A stretch of 64,000 nt of DNA from Microvirga lupini (GTDB lineage: Bacteria; Pseudomonadota; Alphaproteobacteria; Rhizobiales; Beijerinckiaceae). Both the position numbers and the translations under genes were made by a program. Below the pieces are notes generated by a model, which did not search any database, was not told where the DNA came from, and saw only the letters and a program-made list of their open reading frames with translations. Positions 28,216 to 36,654 of the stretch are shown piece after piece. The stretch covers positions 149,382 through 213,381 of the forward strand of contig KI912031.1 of assembly GCA_000517005.1 (NCBI GenBank), read 5' to 3'. The stretch's first letter is position 1. Every line of letters starts with the position of its first letter.

Positions 28216-28608
28216 ATGCAGGGCAACGGTAATCAAACCATTCAGGGCCTCGTCGGTGAGGCACTGCGGGAATCGACCGATCTCGCGCAGAAGGAATTCA
28301 CCCTTTTCAAGACCGAGGTGTCGCAGAACATCCGCACTCTTTTTATGGGCCTTGCCATGGTGGTCGTGGCGGCGGTCTTTGCCGTCGCGGCCGTCATGCT
28401 GCTGACCGAGTCCCTGGTCGAGTGGCTCGCCACCGTTGTCAATTCCGAGGCGCTTGCTGCGCTCATCGTGGGCGGAGTGCTGGCACTGATCGCCATCGGT
28501 CTCGGACTATGGGGACGCAGCGCCATGACCTCGTCCGCGCTCATGCCGCAACGGACGATGCGCTCGCTCAAGCGCGACGCTGAAGTCCTGTCCGAACGAG
28601 GTGCATAA
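28216..28608 (+). CDS. Phage-holin-like (Actinobacteriophage holin / YqjE type) membrane protein
   Basis: 130 residues from the ATG at 28216, which has GGAGG 6 nt upstream. A polar helix (LVGEALRESTDLAQKEFTLF) precedes two membrane spans. This matches the PF07332-type proteins found beside DUF3618 proteins. The stop overlaps the next ATG (TAATG). Despite the family name it is unlikely to be a phage gene. Confidence 0.8.
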   Translation: MQGNGNQTIQGLVGEALRESTDLAQKEFTLFKTEVSQNIRTLFMGLAMVVVAAVFAVAAVMLLTESLVEWLATVVNSEALAALIVGGVLALIAIGLGLWGRSAMTSSALMPQRTMRSLKRDAEVLSERGA

Positions 28609-29024
28609 TGACGACACAGAGTCTGCAGGAGATGGAGAGGGACATCGAGCGCAGCCGCGCTCAGCTCGACCGCACCATCGATCGTCTTCAGGACAAGATG
28701 TCCGTCTCAGGTGTCGTCGACGACATGCTCGGTACGGCTCGCAATGGCCAGTACGGACCGCTTTACGACAGGGTTCTGGACACGGTCAGGAAAAATCCGG
28801 TGCCGGTCATGCTGATCGCCATGGGCATCGGGCTTCTCGCTTATCGGCTCGGGCGGTCTGCGGCACCTCGGAGAACCCGATTGATCGCGGCCGACGAGGA
28901 TCTGATCACCGAAGAGCATCTCATGATGGAGATGGAGGATCCTCGCCTCTACGGAGCGGAAGCCGCGCCTCTGCGCTCGTCCGATCCGATGTTCGAGCGT
29001 CCCGCCACGAATTCTCGATTTTGA
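28608..29024 (+). CDS. DUF3618 family protein
   Basis: 138 residues. The DUF3618 N-terminus is LQEMERDIERSRAQLDRTI followed by DRLQDKM. One membrane helix (VPVMLIAMGIGLLAYRLG) lies near the middle. Overlaps the holin-like gene by one base. Usually found with YqjE-like proteins; function unknown. Confidence 0.85.
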   Translation: MTTQSLQEMERDIERSRAQLDRTIDRLQDKMSVSGVVDDMLGTARNGQYGPLYDRVLDTVRKNPVPVMLIAMGIGLLAYRLGRSAAPRRTRLIAADEDLITEEHLMMEMEDPRLYGAEAAPLRSSDPMFERPATNSRF

Positions 29025-29045
29025 CGAATAGAACAGGAGTTTTCC

Positions 29046-29741
29046 ATGGCCAACACCAAGAACGAAACCGGCAAGACGAGCGGAACTCAGGCCGGCACAA
29101 CGGGTAACGTTTCCGCCGGGACGTCGGTCGGAAATATTGGCGAGCCGCCCATGCCTCATGCCCATGAACAGCGGTCAGCCCAAGGCTCCGGCACGAGCAG
29201 CGGCAATCAGGCATCCGGCCAGCAGAGGAACCAGTCGTCGCAGCAAGGCGCGCAGGACCAAAGTGGTTCGATGGCCGACAAGGCTCAACAGACCGCGGAG
29301 CAGGTGCGTCAGAAGGCAGAAGACACCTATGAGGGCGCTTCCGAATGGGCGCGTGATACGTATGAGCGCGCATCCCATTGGGCATCCGATACCTATGAGG
29401 GTCAGCGCCGTCGGGCGAACAAGATGCGGGGTCGTTCGGCGCGCGCCTTTGGCCATGCCCGCGGCGGCGTTCAGAACTACGTATCCGAAAATCCGATGGT
29501 CGTCGGCCTCGTCGGGTTGGCCGCGGGCCTTCTCCTGGGTGCTCTGCTGCCGCGCACCCGTCGGGAGAACGAGATGTTCGGCGAATGGGCGGACGAGGTT
29601 CGCAACCAGGGACTTCGCTATGCCCGTGATGCCGCCAATCGCGGTCGCGAATATGTCGAAGATGCCTTCAGCGGCGAAGAGGCGCGCTTCAGCCGGCACG
29701 AGAGCGAGTTCGACGGCCAGCGGGATGCCAACCGCCATTAA
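29046..29741 (+). CDS. Hydrophilic repeat protein with C-terminal membrane helix
   Basis: 231 residues. The first 75 are Gln/Ser/Gly-rich and probably disordered. Then come two imperfect repeats (YEGASEWARDTYERASHWA and SDTYEGQRR) recalling LEA/DUF883 proteins, a glycine-zipper membrane helix (VVGLVGLAAGLLLGALL) and a charged tail. Last gene of the operon; ends at a strong terminator. A desiccation or osmotic-stress role is inference. Confidence 0.75.
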   Translation: MANTKNETGKTSGTQAGTTGNVSAGTSVGNIGEPPMPHAHEQRSAQGSGTSSGNQASGQQRNQSSQQGAQDQSGSMADKAQQTAEQVRQKAEDTYEGASEWARDTYERASHWASDTYEGQRRRANKMRGRSARAFGHARGGVQNYVSENPMVVGLVGLAAGLLLGALLPRTRRENEMFGEWADEVRNQGLRYARDAANRGREYVEDAFSGEEARFSRHESEFDGQRDANRH

Positions 29742-29763
29742 GCTTGAACTCCGAAGACGATGA

Positions 29764-29792
29764 AAAGCGCCGGTTTTCGCCGGCGCTTTTTC
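29764..29792 (+). terminator. Rho-independent terminator
   Basis: AAAGCGCCGG pairs with CCGGCGCTTT around TTTTCG, followed by T residues; 22 bp after the last gene of the stress operon. Confidence 0.88.
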
Positions 29793-30190
29793 GTTGACTC
29801 AACGCAAGCCCGAGAGGGGCCGGAGGCATGTGTCAATGAGAATGGCTTGGTTGAAATGGCAACGGTCACGGCGAGATGATGCGCGTACATCCGGCGTCAT
29901 CGTCTCGGCATCGTGACCGCTTCTGGTGAGCGATTGCGCCACCAGCTTGCTCATGAGATAGGAACGCAGCCTCCGATTTCAAGGACCTTATGGTGCATTG
30001 CTCACGTCCGGTCCGAAGAACGGTGCCAGTTTCTTAACCGTAAATCTCGAAAAAGCTTGGATCGCAAAGCCCGATCTGGAACGAGGCGCAGCCGAACCAG
30101 TTGCCTCTGTGCAAGGACAAAGTTTCCTATTCTCTGGGAGCTTGATGAGAGAGACGATCCAATCGAAGGATCGGGTGTTGGAGTTGGGGC
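29793..30190. other. Intergenic stretch without a supported gene
   Basis: About 400 bp. Short open frames here continue into the response regulator in other frames and look like shadows. The only clear element is the EcfG-type motif at 30078-30102. Confidence 0.6.
30078..30102 (+). promoter_or_regulatory. EcfG-type promoter for a response regulator
   Basis: GGAAC at 30078-30082, 17 bp, GTT at 30100-30102 (preceded by A, not C). About 88 bp upstream of the ATG at 30191. Confidence 0.45.
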
Positions 30191-30544
30191 ATGCGTATTC
30201 TGATCCTGGAAGACGATCCGTGGATTGCGACCGACCTGCAAGCCATTCTCGAAGCCGAAGGACACGAGATCGTCGATTCTCTCGGCTCCCTTGACGAAGC
30301 CTACCGGCATCTCGACGATGAATTCGATTGTGCCTTGCTCGATATCGATGTGATCGGCGGCAAGAGTTTCGGCGTGGCCGAGGCTCTCATCGAACGACAG
30401 ATTCCTTTTGCCTTCGTCTCGGCGTCCAAACCCTCCGACTTGCCTCAGGCCCTTCGACAGGCGGCCTTCGTCGCAAAGCCTTTCGAGGAGCGGACGCTTC
30501 TTAAATCCGTGGAGCATCTCACTCTCAATCGCTTGCCCTGCTGA
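30191..30544 (+). CDS. Single-domain response regulator
   Basis: 117 residues, receiver domain only. Acidic pocket Asp8/Asp9, phospho-acceptor Asp51 in CALLDIDV, switch Ser in FVSAS and Lys in FVAKPF. No output domain, so it probably acts by protein contact. It lies 31 bp before uvsE. Confidence 0.9.
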   Translation: MRILILEDDPWIATDLQAILEAEGHEIVDSLGSLDEAYRHLDDEFDCALLDIDVIGGKSFGVAEALIERQIPFAFVSASKPSDLPQALRQAAFVAKPFEERTLLKSVEHLTLNRLPC

Positions 30545-30575
30545 TGACATCTCAGGCGGGAACTGCCACGGCCCG

Positions 30576-31625
30576 ATGACGTCATCCTTCATCATGCAAG
30601 ATTCCCGCTTCGGCTTCTGCTGCAAATACATTCCCGAAGATGGCGACGCCCAGGCCGCGCGGGCGATGAACACGAGCACGGTGACGATGGCCTATCTCGG
30701 CCGGCTCGATCCAAAAGCCGGATACGATAAACTGAGCGCCGTCGTGGCGCATAATCTGGAAGCGTTCCGGCTGCAGATCGCGCATGTGGCGGCACGGCCG
30801 AAGGTCGAGCGTCTGCACCGCCTGTCGAGCGATCTTCTTCCCGGATACACTCATCCAAGCTGCAAGGAGTTCTACCGCGATCCGGATCTGCGCCGCCTGA
30901 TCGAAACGAAACTTGCTGCGATGGGGCAACTCGCCCGTGACGACGATGTTCGGCTCAGCATGCATCCCGGCCAGTTCTGCGTGATCGCGTCGGCCAATCC
31001 GTCAGCGGCCGCAAACGGACTGGCGGAGTTCGAGTACCATGCCGAGATCATGGCGCTCATGGGTTACGGCGACGGCTGGCATCCACACGGGGCGCATATC
31101 AACATCCATGGCGGTGCGAAGGCTTTAGGCGTTGAGGGCATCCGGGGCGGGCTTGCGCGCCTGTCGAGCACGGCCCGCAATCTGATCACGCTTGAGAACG
31201 ACGAAGTCAGTTTCAGCCTCGACGATCTTCTGCCTCTTGCGGACGACGTGCCGCTCGTCCTCGATTTGCATCACCACTGGATCATGAGCCAGGGCGAATA
31301 CATCGAGCCGGAGGATCCCAGGATCGCACGCATCATCGCCTCATGGCGGGGCGTGCGTCCGGTGAGCCATGTCAGCGTCTCCCGGGAGGATCTGCTGCCC
31401 GATCAGGACAGCGGAACTCTTCCGGATTTCAAGGCCCGTGTCGCGGCAGGGATCAAGCCGAGGGAACTGCGCGCCCATTCGGATCTCATGTGGAACGAGG
31501 CTGTCAATGACTTGGTGATGCGCCACCTGACTTGGTCGGATTTCGAAATCGAAGCCAAACTCAAGAACATCGCCTCGGAAGGCTTGGCGCACCATGTGAA
31601 GCAGCGGAAGTCGGGCACCTTTTGA
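30576..31625 (+). CDS. uvsE: UV damage repair endonuclease UvsE/UvdE
   Basis: 349 residues from the ATG at 30576; an ATG at 30594 is possible. TIM-barrel endonuclease with family residues in LSMHPGQFCVIAS, HINIHGGAKALG, LENDE and VLDLHHHWI, which hold the metal ligands. It nicks 5' to UV photoproducts as an alternative to UvrABC. Placement after a stress-type regulator suggests stress control. Confidence 0.92.
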   Translation: MTSSFIMQDSRFGFCCKYIPEDGDAQAARAMNTSTVTMAYLGRLDPKAGYDKLSAVVAHNLEAFRLQIAHVAARPKVERLHRLSSDLLPGYTHPSCKEFYRDPDLRRLIETKLAAMGQLARDDDVRLSMHPGQFCVIASANPSAAANGLAEFEYHAEIMALMGYGDGWHPHGAHINIHGGAKALGVEGIRGGLARLSSTARNLITLENDEVSFSLDDLLPLADDVPLVLDLHHHWIMSQGEYIEPEDPRIARIIASWRGVRPVSHVSVSREDLLPDQDSGTLPDFKARVAAGIKPRELRAHSDLMWNEAVNDLVMRHLTWSDFEIEAKLKNIASEGLAHHVKQRKSGTF

Positions 31626-31654
31626 AATAAAGTTCCATTTTTTGGTTCGGGCTT

Positions 31655-31679
31655 GGAACCAAACCGTTTTGGCGGCGTT
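31655..31679 (+). promoter_or_regulatory. EcfG-type promoter for a response regulator
   Basis: GGAAC at 31655-31659, exactly 16 bp, CGTT at 31676-31679; 31 bp before the ATG at 31711. A full consensus match. Confidence 0.6.
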
Positions 31680-31710
31680 GTTGGGCATTGTGCAGTGAGT
31701 CAAGAAGTCG

Positions 31711-32160
31711 ATGGCAGACCCCTCCACCGTTCTCCTCGTCGAAGACGAACCCCTCATCCGCCTCTTCATTTCAGATCTTCTCGAAGACGCCGGCTTCAAG
31801 GTGGTCGAGGCTGCCAATGCCAAGGAGGCCCTGGTGCTTCTGGAGGCGGGCCTGCCTGTCAACGTGCTCCTGACGGATGTGGACATGCCCATGGGCTGCA
31901 GCGGCTTCGAACTGGCACACCGGGTCCATCGGTCTTGGCCTGAGACCGAGATCCTCATCATGTCGGGCCGGCAGTGGCCTTCTGAAGGAGACCTTCCGCC
32001 GGGAGCTGCGTTCTTGGCGAAGCCTTGCCCCAACGAGGCCATCGTGTCCCATGTGATTTCCGCGGCGGAGCGGACGAAGCGCCCCAGCCATGTTGCCAAA
32101 AATCCACGGCCTTCGGCCGAACACGCGGCCAAGATCCTCCCCTTTCCGAAAACCGCCTAA
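31711..32160 (+). CDS. Response regulator, receiver domain
   Basis: 149 residues. Receiver domain with Glu11/Asp12, phospho-acceptor Asp56 in LLTDVDMP, MSG switch and Lys in FLAKPC, then a short polar tail without a known output domain. It belongs to the CheY-like regulators common in Rhizobiales with an EcfG-type promoter. Confidence 0.9.
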   Translation: MADPSTVLLVEDEPLIRLFISDLLEDAGFKVVEAANAKEALVLLEAGLPVNVLLTDVDMPMGCSGFELAHRVHRSWPETEILIMSGRQWPSEGDLPPGAAFLAKPCPNEAIVSHVISAAERTKRPSHVAKNPRPSAEHAAKILPFPKTA

Positions 32161-32345
32161 ATTCCTGAACTCCGGCTTGCTGATGACGTTGAGGGGACAT
32201 AAGCTCTGCCGGAATTGACCTTCTGTCAGGGGGCCGGGCTCCGGTAAGCCATTCCGCGACGCCCGACCGAAGGCTGGTCAATGAGCTTTTCGGGCCTGGT
32301 TCAGGGCTGTCGACGAGCTTTCCCATACCATTCCCGGAGGAATAG

Positions 32346-32669
32346 ATGCCGACCAAGACTACAGACGGAAAAGCCGGTGCGAAGAAGGCTGGAGACAAGC
32401 CTGCCGCTAAGAAGGCTGCCGGCTCGAAGCCCAATGCTCTTCAGAAGCCTTTGCAGCCGTCCAAGGAACTGGCCGCCATTGTAGGCTCGGACCCCCTGCC
32501 GCGCGGCGAAGTCGTGAGCAAGATCTGGGATTACATCAAGAAGAACAACCTTCAGAATCCCGAGAACAAGCGCGAGATTCTGGCCGACGACAAGCTGAAG
32601 CCGATCTTCGGCAAGCCGAAGGTGACGATGTTCGAGATGAACAAGCATCTCGCCCAGCACCTGAAATGA
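32346..32669 (+). CDS. SWIB/MDM2 domain protein
   Basis: 107 residues after GGAGGAAT. The first 30 residues are Lys/Ala-rich, like a histone H1 tail. The SWIB domain follows (LAAIVGSDPLPRGEVVSKIW and YIKKNNLQNPENKREILADD, ending FEMNKHLAQHLK). SWIB domains occur in eukaryotic chromatin remodellers and, singly, in some bacteria such as Chlamydia. A DNA-associated role is plausible but unproven. Confidence 0.88.
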   Translation: MPTKTTDGKAGAKKAGDKPAAKKAAGSKPNALQKPLQPSKELAAIVGSDPLPRGEVVSKIWDYIKKNNLQNPENKREILADDKLKPIFGKPKVTMFEMNKHLAQHLK

Positions 32670-32689
32670 GTCTGCTGCGATAAGGCTGC

Positions 32690-33304
32690 TTACGAATCCT
32701 GCCGCCACCGCGTGAGCGGCAGGATATCCGGCCGCTGGCCGGGCGCCTTCTCCCAGGGATCCACGGCCCAGGCCGCCCCCGTCCGCTTCTCGGCAATGAC
32801 CGCCGTGAAATGTGGATAGCGTCCATCGAGAAAGAAGCCGCGCGATTCCGGGTGTTCCACCACATGATGGGCCAGAAGACCCTGTTCCTGCAGAACCAGC
32901 AGCAGGCTCGTGGTGTTCGCCGTCTCGTCCAGGCAGTCCATTTGCCCGTAAACACCGGACAGCTGCGGGGGCGAGCCCGGTGCGTCGGGCTTCCCGCCCA
33001 ACGAGGTGGCAAGATAGGCGGTATAGGATCTGATCACCTCGCCCAGAGCCCGCCGCTCCGCATCGGGCGAACCCTGGCCCGATCTCAGGGCGGCCCTGGC
33101 CCGGCTAATCCATGCCCCGTCGACCGAGATCGCCATCCGGCGCGTGCATCCATAGCCGTGGCAGGCGATGATCCGGCTCCCCGATGGCCCGACATAGCCT
33201 TGCTGGTTGAACCAGCTCTGGGCCGGCAGCGAGCCTGCGAAGGCCGGTGACATCGTGAACAGGAACGGCAGAGCTTTCAAAATGAGAAGTGGCGTCGATC
33301 TCAT
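32690..33304 (-). CDS. Hypothetical exported protein with a Cys-His-Asp pattern
   Basis: 204 residues from the ATG at 33304 (an earlier ATG is at 33328). Signal peptide MRSTPLLILKALPFLF then MSPAFA. The mature part has Cys in GQMDCLDETANTTSLL, His in GRYPHFTAVI and Asp in WAVDPW, in the order and spacing of transglutaminase-like cysteine enzymes. No family is certain. Confidence 0.7.
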   Translation of the reverse strand: MRSTPLLILKALPFLFTMSPAFAGSLPAQSWFNQQGYVGPSGSRIIACHGYGCTRRMAISVDGAWISRARAALRSGQGSPDAERRALGEVIRSYTAYLATSLGGKPDAPGSPPQLSGVYGQMDCLDETANTTSLLLVLQEQGLLAHHVVEHPESRGFFLDGRYPHFTAVIAEKRTGAAWAVDPWEKAPGQRPDILPLTRWRQDS

Positions 33305-33418
33305 GATGGGGGTACCTATCGCCAGCATCGCTGCAGGTGCCCCGGGTCATATAGATCGGGCGGTTCATCTGCCCATAGGTTAAGCTTGATTGAGTCGGGT
33401 TACGACTTTGGAGTTCTC

Positions 33419-34282
33419 ATGTCCCGCATCGTCTTCCTGAATGGATCCTTCCTGCCGATCGAAGAGGCCAAGGTGCCTTTCATGGACCGAGGCTTTATGT
33501 TCGGCGACGGCGTCTATGAAGGCATCGGCATGCTCGACGGGCGCCTGGTCGACAACGAGGCGCATCTGGAGCGTCTGGAGCGCTCGCTGGCCGAGATCCG
33601 CATCCCCAATCCCTATTCCAAGGCCGAGTGGACGCACCTTCAGGAGGAGCTCGCGCGCCGGAACGGCATGACGGAAGGCTTCATCTACTTCCAGGTCACC
33701 CGCGGCGTCGCGGAACGGGACTTCTTCTTCCCTGACGATGCCAAGCCCACGGTCGCGATGTTCACCCAGGCCAAGTCCATCGCCAACGCTCCGGCGGCCC
33801 AGACGGGAATCGCCGTCGTCACGGTGCCGGATCTGCGCTGGCAGCGGCGGGACATCAAGTCGATCAATCTGCTCGCCCAGGTTCTCGCCAAGCAGGCGGC
33901 GAAGGAGGCAGGGGCACAGGAAGCGTGGCTGGTGGAGGACGGCTTCGTGACGGAGGGCGGCTCGTCGAGCGCCTTCATCGTCACGAAGCAGGGCAGCATC
34001 GTCGTGCGCCCGCTCTCGAACGCCATTCTGCCGGGCATCACGCGCAAGTCCCTGCTGCGGCTCTCGGAAGAGGCCGGGATCACGCTCGAGGAGCGCCGCT
34101 TCACGGTTGAGGAGGCCTACGATGCCGCCGAGGCCTTCCTGACCAGCGCCTCGAACTTCGTTCTTCCCGTCGTGTCCATCGACGGACGCTCGGTCGCCGA
34201 CGGCAAGCCGGGTCCGATCACGAAACGGCTGCGCGAGCTTTACTTGACCATGGCCAGTGCACCGGCCATGGCGGCCGAATAG
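33419..34282 (+). CDS. dat: D-amino-acid transaminase (class IV aminotransferase)
   Basis: 287 residues from the ATG at 33419. PLP fold-type IV: FMDRGFMFGDGVYEG near the start, PLP Lys in RRDIKSINLLAQVLAKQ and TEGGSSSAFIV. These fit D-alanine aminotransferase better than branched-chain enzymes. It would make D-Glu or D-Ala for peptidoglycan. Confidence 0.88.
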   Translation: MSRIVFLNGSFLPIEEAKVPFMDRGFMFGDGVYEGIGMLDGRLVDNEAHLERLERSLAEIRIPNPYSKAEWTHLQEELARRNGMTEGFIYFQVTRGVAERDFFFPDDAKPTVAMFTQAKSIANAPAAQTGIAVVTVPDLRWQRRDIKSINLLAQVLAKQAAKEAGAQEAWLVEDGFVTEGGSSSAFIVTKQGSIVVRPLSNAILPGITRKSLLRLSEEAGITLEERRFTVEEAYDAAEAFLTSASNFVLPVVSIDGRSVADGKPGPITKRLRELYLTMASAPAMAAE

Positions 34283-34289
34283 CCTGGCC

Positions 34290-34314
34290 GGAACCCGCTC
34301 CTGGGTCGCCCGTT
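34290..34314 (+). promoter_or_regulatory. EcfG-type promoter for a secreted protein
   Basis: GGAAC at 34290-34294, 16 bp, CGTT at 34311-34314; 21 bp before the ATG at 34336. Full consensus match. Confidence 0.6.
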
Positions 34315-34335
34315 GCCTTTTCAAAGGAGCGGCCC

Positions 34336-34689
34336 ATGAAGCGTGTCTTGATGTTATCCACGATCCTGGCAACCGGCCTTGGCACGGCTGCCCTCGCGCA
34401 AAATCCCGAGGTGCTGCAGCAGCGGCCTCCCAACATGCCTGCGCCGAACCAGATGCCGGCCGAAAAGATTGAGCCGAATGCGAACGGGTCTCAATCCAAC
34501 GATCCGTCGACAACAGGCTCGACCAATACTCTGAGCGACAAGCTGGAGCGGTCAGACGGGGTGATCCGTCCGCCGGAGACCGCCACGCCCGACATCACTG
34601 TCCCGGCGCCGGTGCCCGATCCCGGCACGACCCCCGTCATCCCCCCGCCGGGCAGCCCCGGCGGCAATCCGCAACTGGATCCGCGGTAA
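34336..34689 (+). CDS. Secreted proline-rich hypothetical protein
   Basis: 117 residues after AAGGAGC. Signal peptide MKRVLMLSTILATGLGTA then ALA. The mature chain is Pro/Asn/Thr-rich and probably disordered, with a proline-rich end (PVPDPGTTPVIPPPGSPG). No family. An EcfG-type promoter suggests a stress-induced envelope protein. Confidence 0.75.
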   Translation: MKRVLMLSTILATGLGTAALAQNPEVLQQRPPNMPAPNQMPAEKIEPNANGSQSNDPSTTGSTNTLSDKLERSDGVIRPPETATPDITVPAPVPDPGTTPVIPPPGSPGGNPQLDPR

Positions 34690-34710
34690 GCTTGCGATCG
34701 GCCGGGAAGG

Positions 34711-35718
34711 CTACTTTCCCGCCGATCGACGGCGCTTGCCTTCGCGGGACCGATTGTTCTCGCGCGCTTTTCCGTTGCCGGACTGGCCGCTGCCGCTCTT
34801 CATGATCTGAGCGGCCACGTCTGAAATCTGGCGGCGCAGCTCGTCGTTCTGGCCTGTGGAACTCTCCAGGTCAGCAAGGCGGCTTTGGGCCTCGTCCCGC
34901 TCGCTTTCGATCTCGCGGATCCGCTGCTCCAGGATCAGGCCGCGCTCCTGCTCGGCCGCAAGGCTCTTGGCCAGTTCGGCCAAGCGAAGGCGCTCATCCG
35001 AGAGCTCGCTGTGGCGCTCGCCCAGGGCCCGCTCGAAATCGTTGCCCCGGGCGGTCTGAGTCATCAGGCGGGTTTCGAGATCCGAGATGGTGATGCGCTT
35101 GGTGTCGAGCTCGCTCAAGGAAGCCGTGAGGCGTCGCTGCGAGTCGGTGAACTCGGTCTCCAGGCGAGCGAGTTTCTCCTCCGCGTGGATGAGTTCGGTC
35201 TTAAGCTTGGAACGCTCGTGCTGTGCAAGGTCCAGTTCCATGCGGGTATTGGACAATTCGTTCAAGGTCGCGCGGTGGGCATTCTCGAGGGCGCTCAGCG
35301 TCTCGCGGGTACCCGAGAGATAGGTCTGCGTCTGTGTCTGATCGGCCTCGATGGACGCGAGCCGGGTCTGCGTCTCGGCCAATTTGGTCACGAGCTCGGA
35401 AACCGTCCGGTCCCGCTCGGCGAGGGTGGCCTCTAGGGCTTCGATCCGGATGGCCCGCCGGCCGAGCTCCTCCATGCTCTCGTGCTTGACGGCGAGAGCT
35501 TCCTCGGCCTTGCGCTCGATCCGCCGCTGCAGAACGGCAAATTCGGCCCGCAGGTGATCCTTCTCCGCCGTCAATTCCGAGATCGACATGGGAAACAGCG
35601 CCTCGGCCCTGCGGCGGGCCAGACGTTCCGCGCGGGCATTGATGGCCGGAATGATGAGTAGCGCGATGAGGGATGCTGCGACGAACCCCAGCGCAAAGAT
35701 CATGATGCTTTCGATCAC
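34711..35718 (-). CDS. Coiled-coil membrane-anchored hypothetical protein
   Basis: 335 residues. One N-terminal membrane helix (IMIFALGFVAASLIALLIIP) is followed by about 250 residues of continuous coiled coil rich in Glu/Arg/Leu, then a basic tail (NRSREGKRRRSAGK). No catalytic motif. The shape suits a cytoplasmic structural or scaffold protein tethered to the membrane. Confidence 0.8.
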   Translation of the reverse strand: MIESIMIFALGFVAASLIALLIIPAINARAERLARRRAEALFPMSISELTAEKDHLRAEFAVLQRRIERKAEEALAVKHESMEELGRRAIRIEALEATLAERDRTVSELVTKLAETQTRLASIEADQTQTQTYLSGTRETLSALENAHRATLNELSNTRMELDLAQHERSKLKTELIHAEEKLARLETEFTDSQRRLTASLSELDTKRITISDLETRLMTQTARGNDFERALGERHSELSDERLRLAELAKSLAAEQERGLILEQRIREIESERDEAQSRLADLESSTGQNDELRRQISDVAAQIMKSGSGQSGNGKARENNRSREGKRRRSAGK

Positions 35719-35876
35719 GCGGACGCCAACTCCAGGATGCTTGACCGGTAACGCTCAAGCACCTTGCCTTGTGCCTGCGCAGCTTTCCAGAGCCATCATG
35801 CTCCAGACCGCCCGTTGTAGCGCATTCGGAGGCGGTTTCCACTGGCCCTGTAGAGGCTCGCCTTCACACCATGATC

Positions 35877-36470
35877 TCAGAAGGGATTCCAGGTCGGTTC
35901 CGGCGTGAACTTCAGGTAGCCGATATTGACGCCCAGGCGGGCCCCGACGCCGGCGCGGATCGGCACCACGATCATCTCGTCCGCCGCGACGGCCGTCACC
36001 CCAAAGCCGCCGATGAAATAGGCGGAGCCGTCGACGCCCACGAAACGCTTATAGAGGGCGTCCGTGAAGGGCATGTTGTAGACCAGCATCATGGTGCGGG
36101 CACCATCGCCACCCACATCGAAGCCCAGGGACGGACCCTGCCAGAAGACCTTGCGCTCACCGGCATTGCGGGTGAAGAGCTTGCCCTCGCCGTAGCGCAG
36201 CCCGCCGAAGAAGGCACCGGAGGCTTCCTGGCCCAGGATGTAGCCGTTGGGCTCGCCCCAACGCCGGACGGCTTCCTGGAGGGCGAGAGCCAGGCCGCGC
36301 GAGGCCGAACCGAAGAACTGATGGCCTGACTCGACCAGTTCATTCGAATTGAACGAGTTGGGATTGCTCGCATAGGCGCGTTGGACGGTTTGGGCCGAGG
36401 CCTGCAGGGGCAGGGCGCTGACGAGGGCGGCGAAGACCGCTGCCGCAAGAATCGTGGATCGGGAGCGCAT
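35877..36470 (-). CDS. eipA: DUF1134 envelope integrity protein (EipA family)
   Basis: 197 residues. Signal peptide ending LQASAQ. The DUF1134 core has SGHQFFGSASRGLALALQEA, ILGQEASGAFFGGLRYGEG and FIGGFGVTAVAADEMIVVPI. In Brucella EipA is a periplasmic beta-barrel-like protein needed for envelope integrity. Length and order fit. Stand-alone gene. Confidence 0.85.
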   Translation of the reverse strand: MRSRSTILAAAVFAALVSALPLQASAQTVQRAYASNPNSFNSNELVESGHQFFGSASRGLALALQEAVRRWGEPNGYILGQEASGAFFGGLRYGEGKLFTRNAGERKVFWQGPSLGFDVGGDGARTMMLVYNMPFTDALYKRFVGVDGSAYFIGGFGVTAVAADEMIVVPIRAGVGARLGVNIGYLKFTPEPTWNPF

Positions 36471-36654
36471 GGGCTATCTCCTCGCATGAGACAGGGGGCA
36501 AACCGGCCTGGAAAGGCCGGAAGTCTGCTATCGAGGGTCGAACTTTAAGATCATCAACCCTAACAATCTCTGTACGGAATGCCTTTTGACGAGCGCAGGA
36601 TTAATCGTTCGGGCCGAAAGTATCCAGTGAAGGTCTGATGAGCGCGGCGGGATT

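Noticed and set aside
28216-28608. Prophage remnant suggested by a holin-like gene
   Set aside because: No other phage genes nearby; its neighbours are stress membrane proteins that commonly accompany this family.
29913-30294. Short frames overlapping the response regulator start
   Set aside because: They run into the regulator in other frames and lack start signals.
32161-32345. tRNA-like fragment near 32240-32280 on the minus strand
   Set aside because: No acceptor, D or T arms could be paired; only a short resemblance.
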